Origin: CAYXWH01 sp964468755
GTDB taxonomy: Bacteria; Chloroflexota; Dehalococcoidia; Dehalococcoidales; RBG-16-60-22
Length of the DNA: 5,690 nt
Assembly (NCBI GenBank): GCA_964468755.1
Contig: CAYXWH010000068.1
Location: 1-5,690, forward strand
Reading direction: 5' to 3'
The notes below the pieces were generated by a model. The model was not told where the DNA came from and did no database searches. It saw only the letters and a list, made by a program, of their open reading frames with translations. This document shows, in pieces, positions 5,064 through 5,690 of this stretch. The translations under genes and the position numbers were made by a program. How positions within the stretch are numbered: the first letter of the stretch is position 1; the number at the start of each line of letters is the position of its first letter.

Positions 5064-5690
5064 ATGGAACTACTTGTTAATGGTGCCAGGGGGCTGGGGC
5101 TTGAGCTTGACCCGCAGCAGCTTGCCCGCTTCCGGACCTACTATGAGGAGCTGGTACAGTGGAACCGGCGGGTCAATCTCACCAGCATTACCGACTATGC
5201 CGGGGTGCAGGTAGGGCATTTCCTTGATTCGCTTACGGTGGTGCCGGCGTTGGCGACGTCACCGGATGAAAGGTGTTTGCGTATCATTGATGTGGGCACC
5301 GGGGCTGGCTTGCCGGGTATACCGCTAAAAATACTCTGTCCCGATATTGCGCTGGTGCTGCTGGAGGCTACCGCCAGGAAAGCCGAATTCCTGCGCCACG
5401 TGGTCGACAGGCTGGGTCTGGGTAATGCCGAGATTGTGGTGGGGCGGGCGGAGGAGGTGGCGCATCAGGCGGAGTACCGGGAAAAGTTTGAGCTGGTAAC
5501 TTCCCGGGCAGTGGCGCCGCTGCCGACTCTGGTGGAGCTGTGCCTGCCGTTTTGTGTTCCGGGTGGGCGCTTTGTTGCCCAGAAGAAGGGGGCTATTGAT
5601 GAGGAGATACGAGAGGCGGGACGGGCAATGGAACTTCTGGGGGGAAGGCTGCGGGAAGTAAAACCGGTTGACCTGCCCGAGTTTACCGAT
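5064..5690 (+). CDS. rsmG: 16S rRNA (guanine-N7) methyltransferase RsmG, 3' end cut by the window
   Basis: RsmG (GidB) uses S-adenosylmethionine to methylate N7 of a guanine in the 530 loop of 16S rRNA (G527 in E. coli). Its loss is known to give low-level streptomycin resistance in several species. The frame is open from ATG 5064 to the window edge, giving 209 residues of a protein usually near 210-250. Motifs: QWNRRVNLTSI (32-42), HFLDSL (52-57), the SAM-binding IDVGTGAGLPGIPLKI (75-90), the acidic LLEATARKAEFLR (99-111), SRAVAPLPTL (147-156) and GGRFVAQKKG (167-176). The start lies 18 nt after cdsA with no strong Shine-Dalgarno, so coupling to cdsA is likely. The N-terminus matches the usual family beginning. 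No frameshift is seen; the gene is simply truncated by the window. Confidence 0.96.
   Translation, partial: MELLVNGARGLGLELDPQQLARFRTYYEELVQWNRRVNLTSITDYAGVQVGHFLDSLTVVPALATSPDERCLRIIDVGTGAGLPGIPLKILCPDIALVLLEATARKAEFLRHVVDRLGLGNAEIVVGRAEEVAHQAEYREKFELVTSRAVAPLPTLVELCLPFCVPGGRFVAQKKGAIDEEIREAGRAMELLGGRLREVKPVDLPEFTD

Overview
The window holds a conserved housekeeping gene cluster read left to right, rpsB-tsf-pyrH-frr-uppS-cdsA-rsmG. It is preceded by about 730 bp of non-coding DNA whose left edge carries a divergent regulatory leader. Gene order, a very short EF-Ts (about 167 residues), frequent TTG/GTG starts and a mid-range base composition suggest a bacterium of the Chloroflexota, possibly Dehalococcoidia. 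That placement is inference from general familiarity, not from a search.

Left region (1-733). On the minus strand a near-consensus promoter (TTGACA, 17 bp, TAATAT) drives a transcript leaving the window at position 1. Its first ~120 nt carry the motifs and pairings of a T-box stem I, the tRNA-sensing leader found upstream of aminoacyl-tRNA synthetase and amino-acid genes. The regulated gene lies outside the window. Between this leader and rpsB there is no credible gene. Two diverged copies of a ~90 bp intergenic repeat are present, each able to fold into two hairpins, plus a third partial copy. A good extended -10 promoter at 655-683 serves rpsB.

Central region (734-3325). rpsB (ribosomal protein S2), tsf (elongation factor Ts), pyrH (UMP kinase) and frr (ribosome recycling factor) are tightly packed, with gaps of 3-10 nt. 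They join translation (ribosome assembly, EF-Tu recycling, post-termination recycling) to pyrimidine nucleotide supply.

Right region (3326-5690). uppS makes undecaprenyl diphosphate, the lipid carrier for envelope polysaccharides. cdsA makes CDP-diacylglycerol, the phospholipid precursor. A gap of about 108 bp between them contains a strong promoter-like sequence and a small hairpin, so cdsA and the following rsmG may have their own transcript. rsmG (16S rRNA m7G methyltransferase) runs off the right edge.

No new defence system, mobile element or CRISPR array is visible. The most notable features are the truncated T-box, the paired intergenic repeats, the internal cdsA promoter and a few start-site and signature-residue details.
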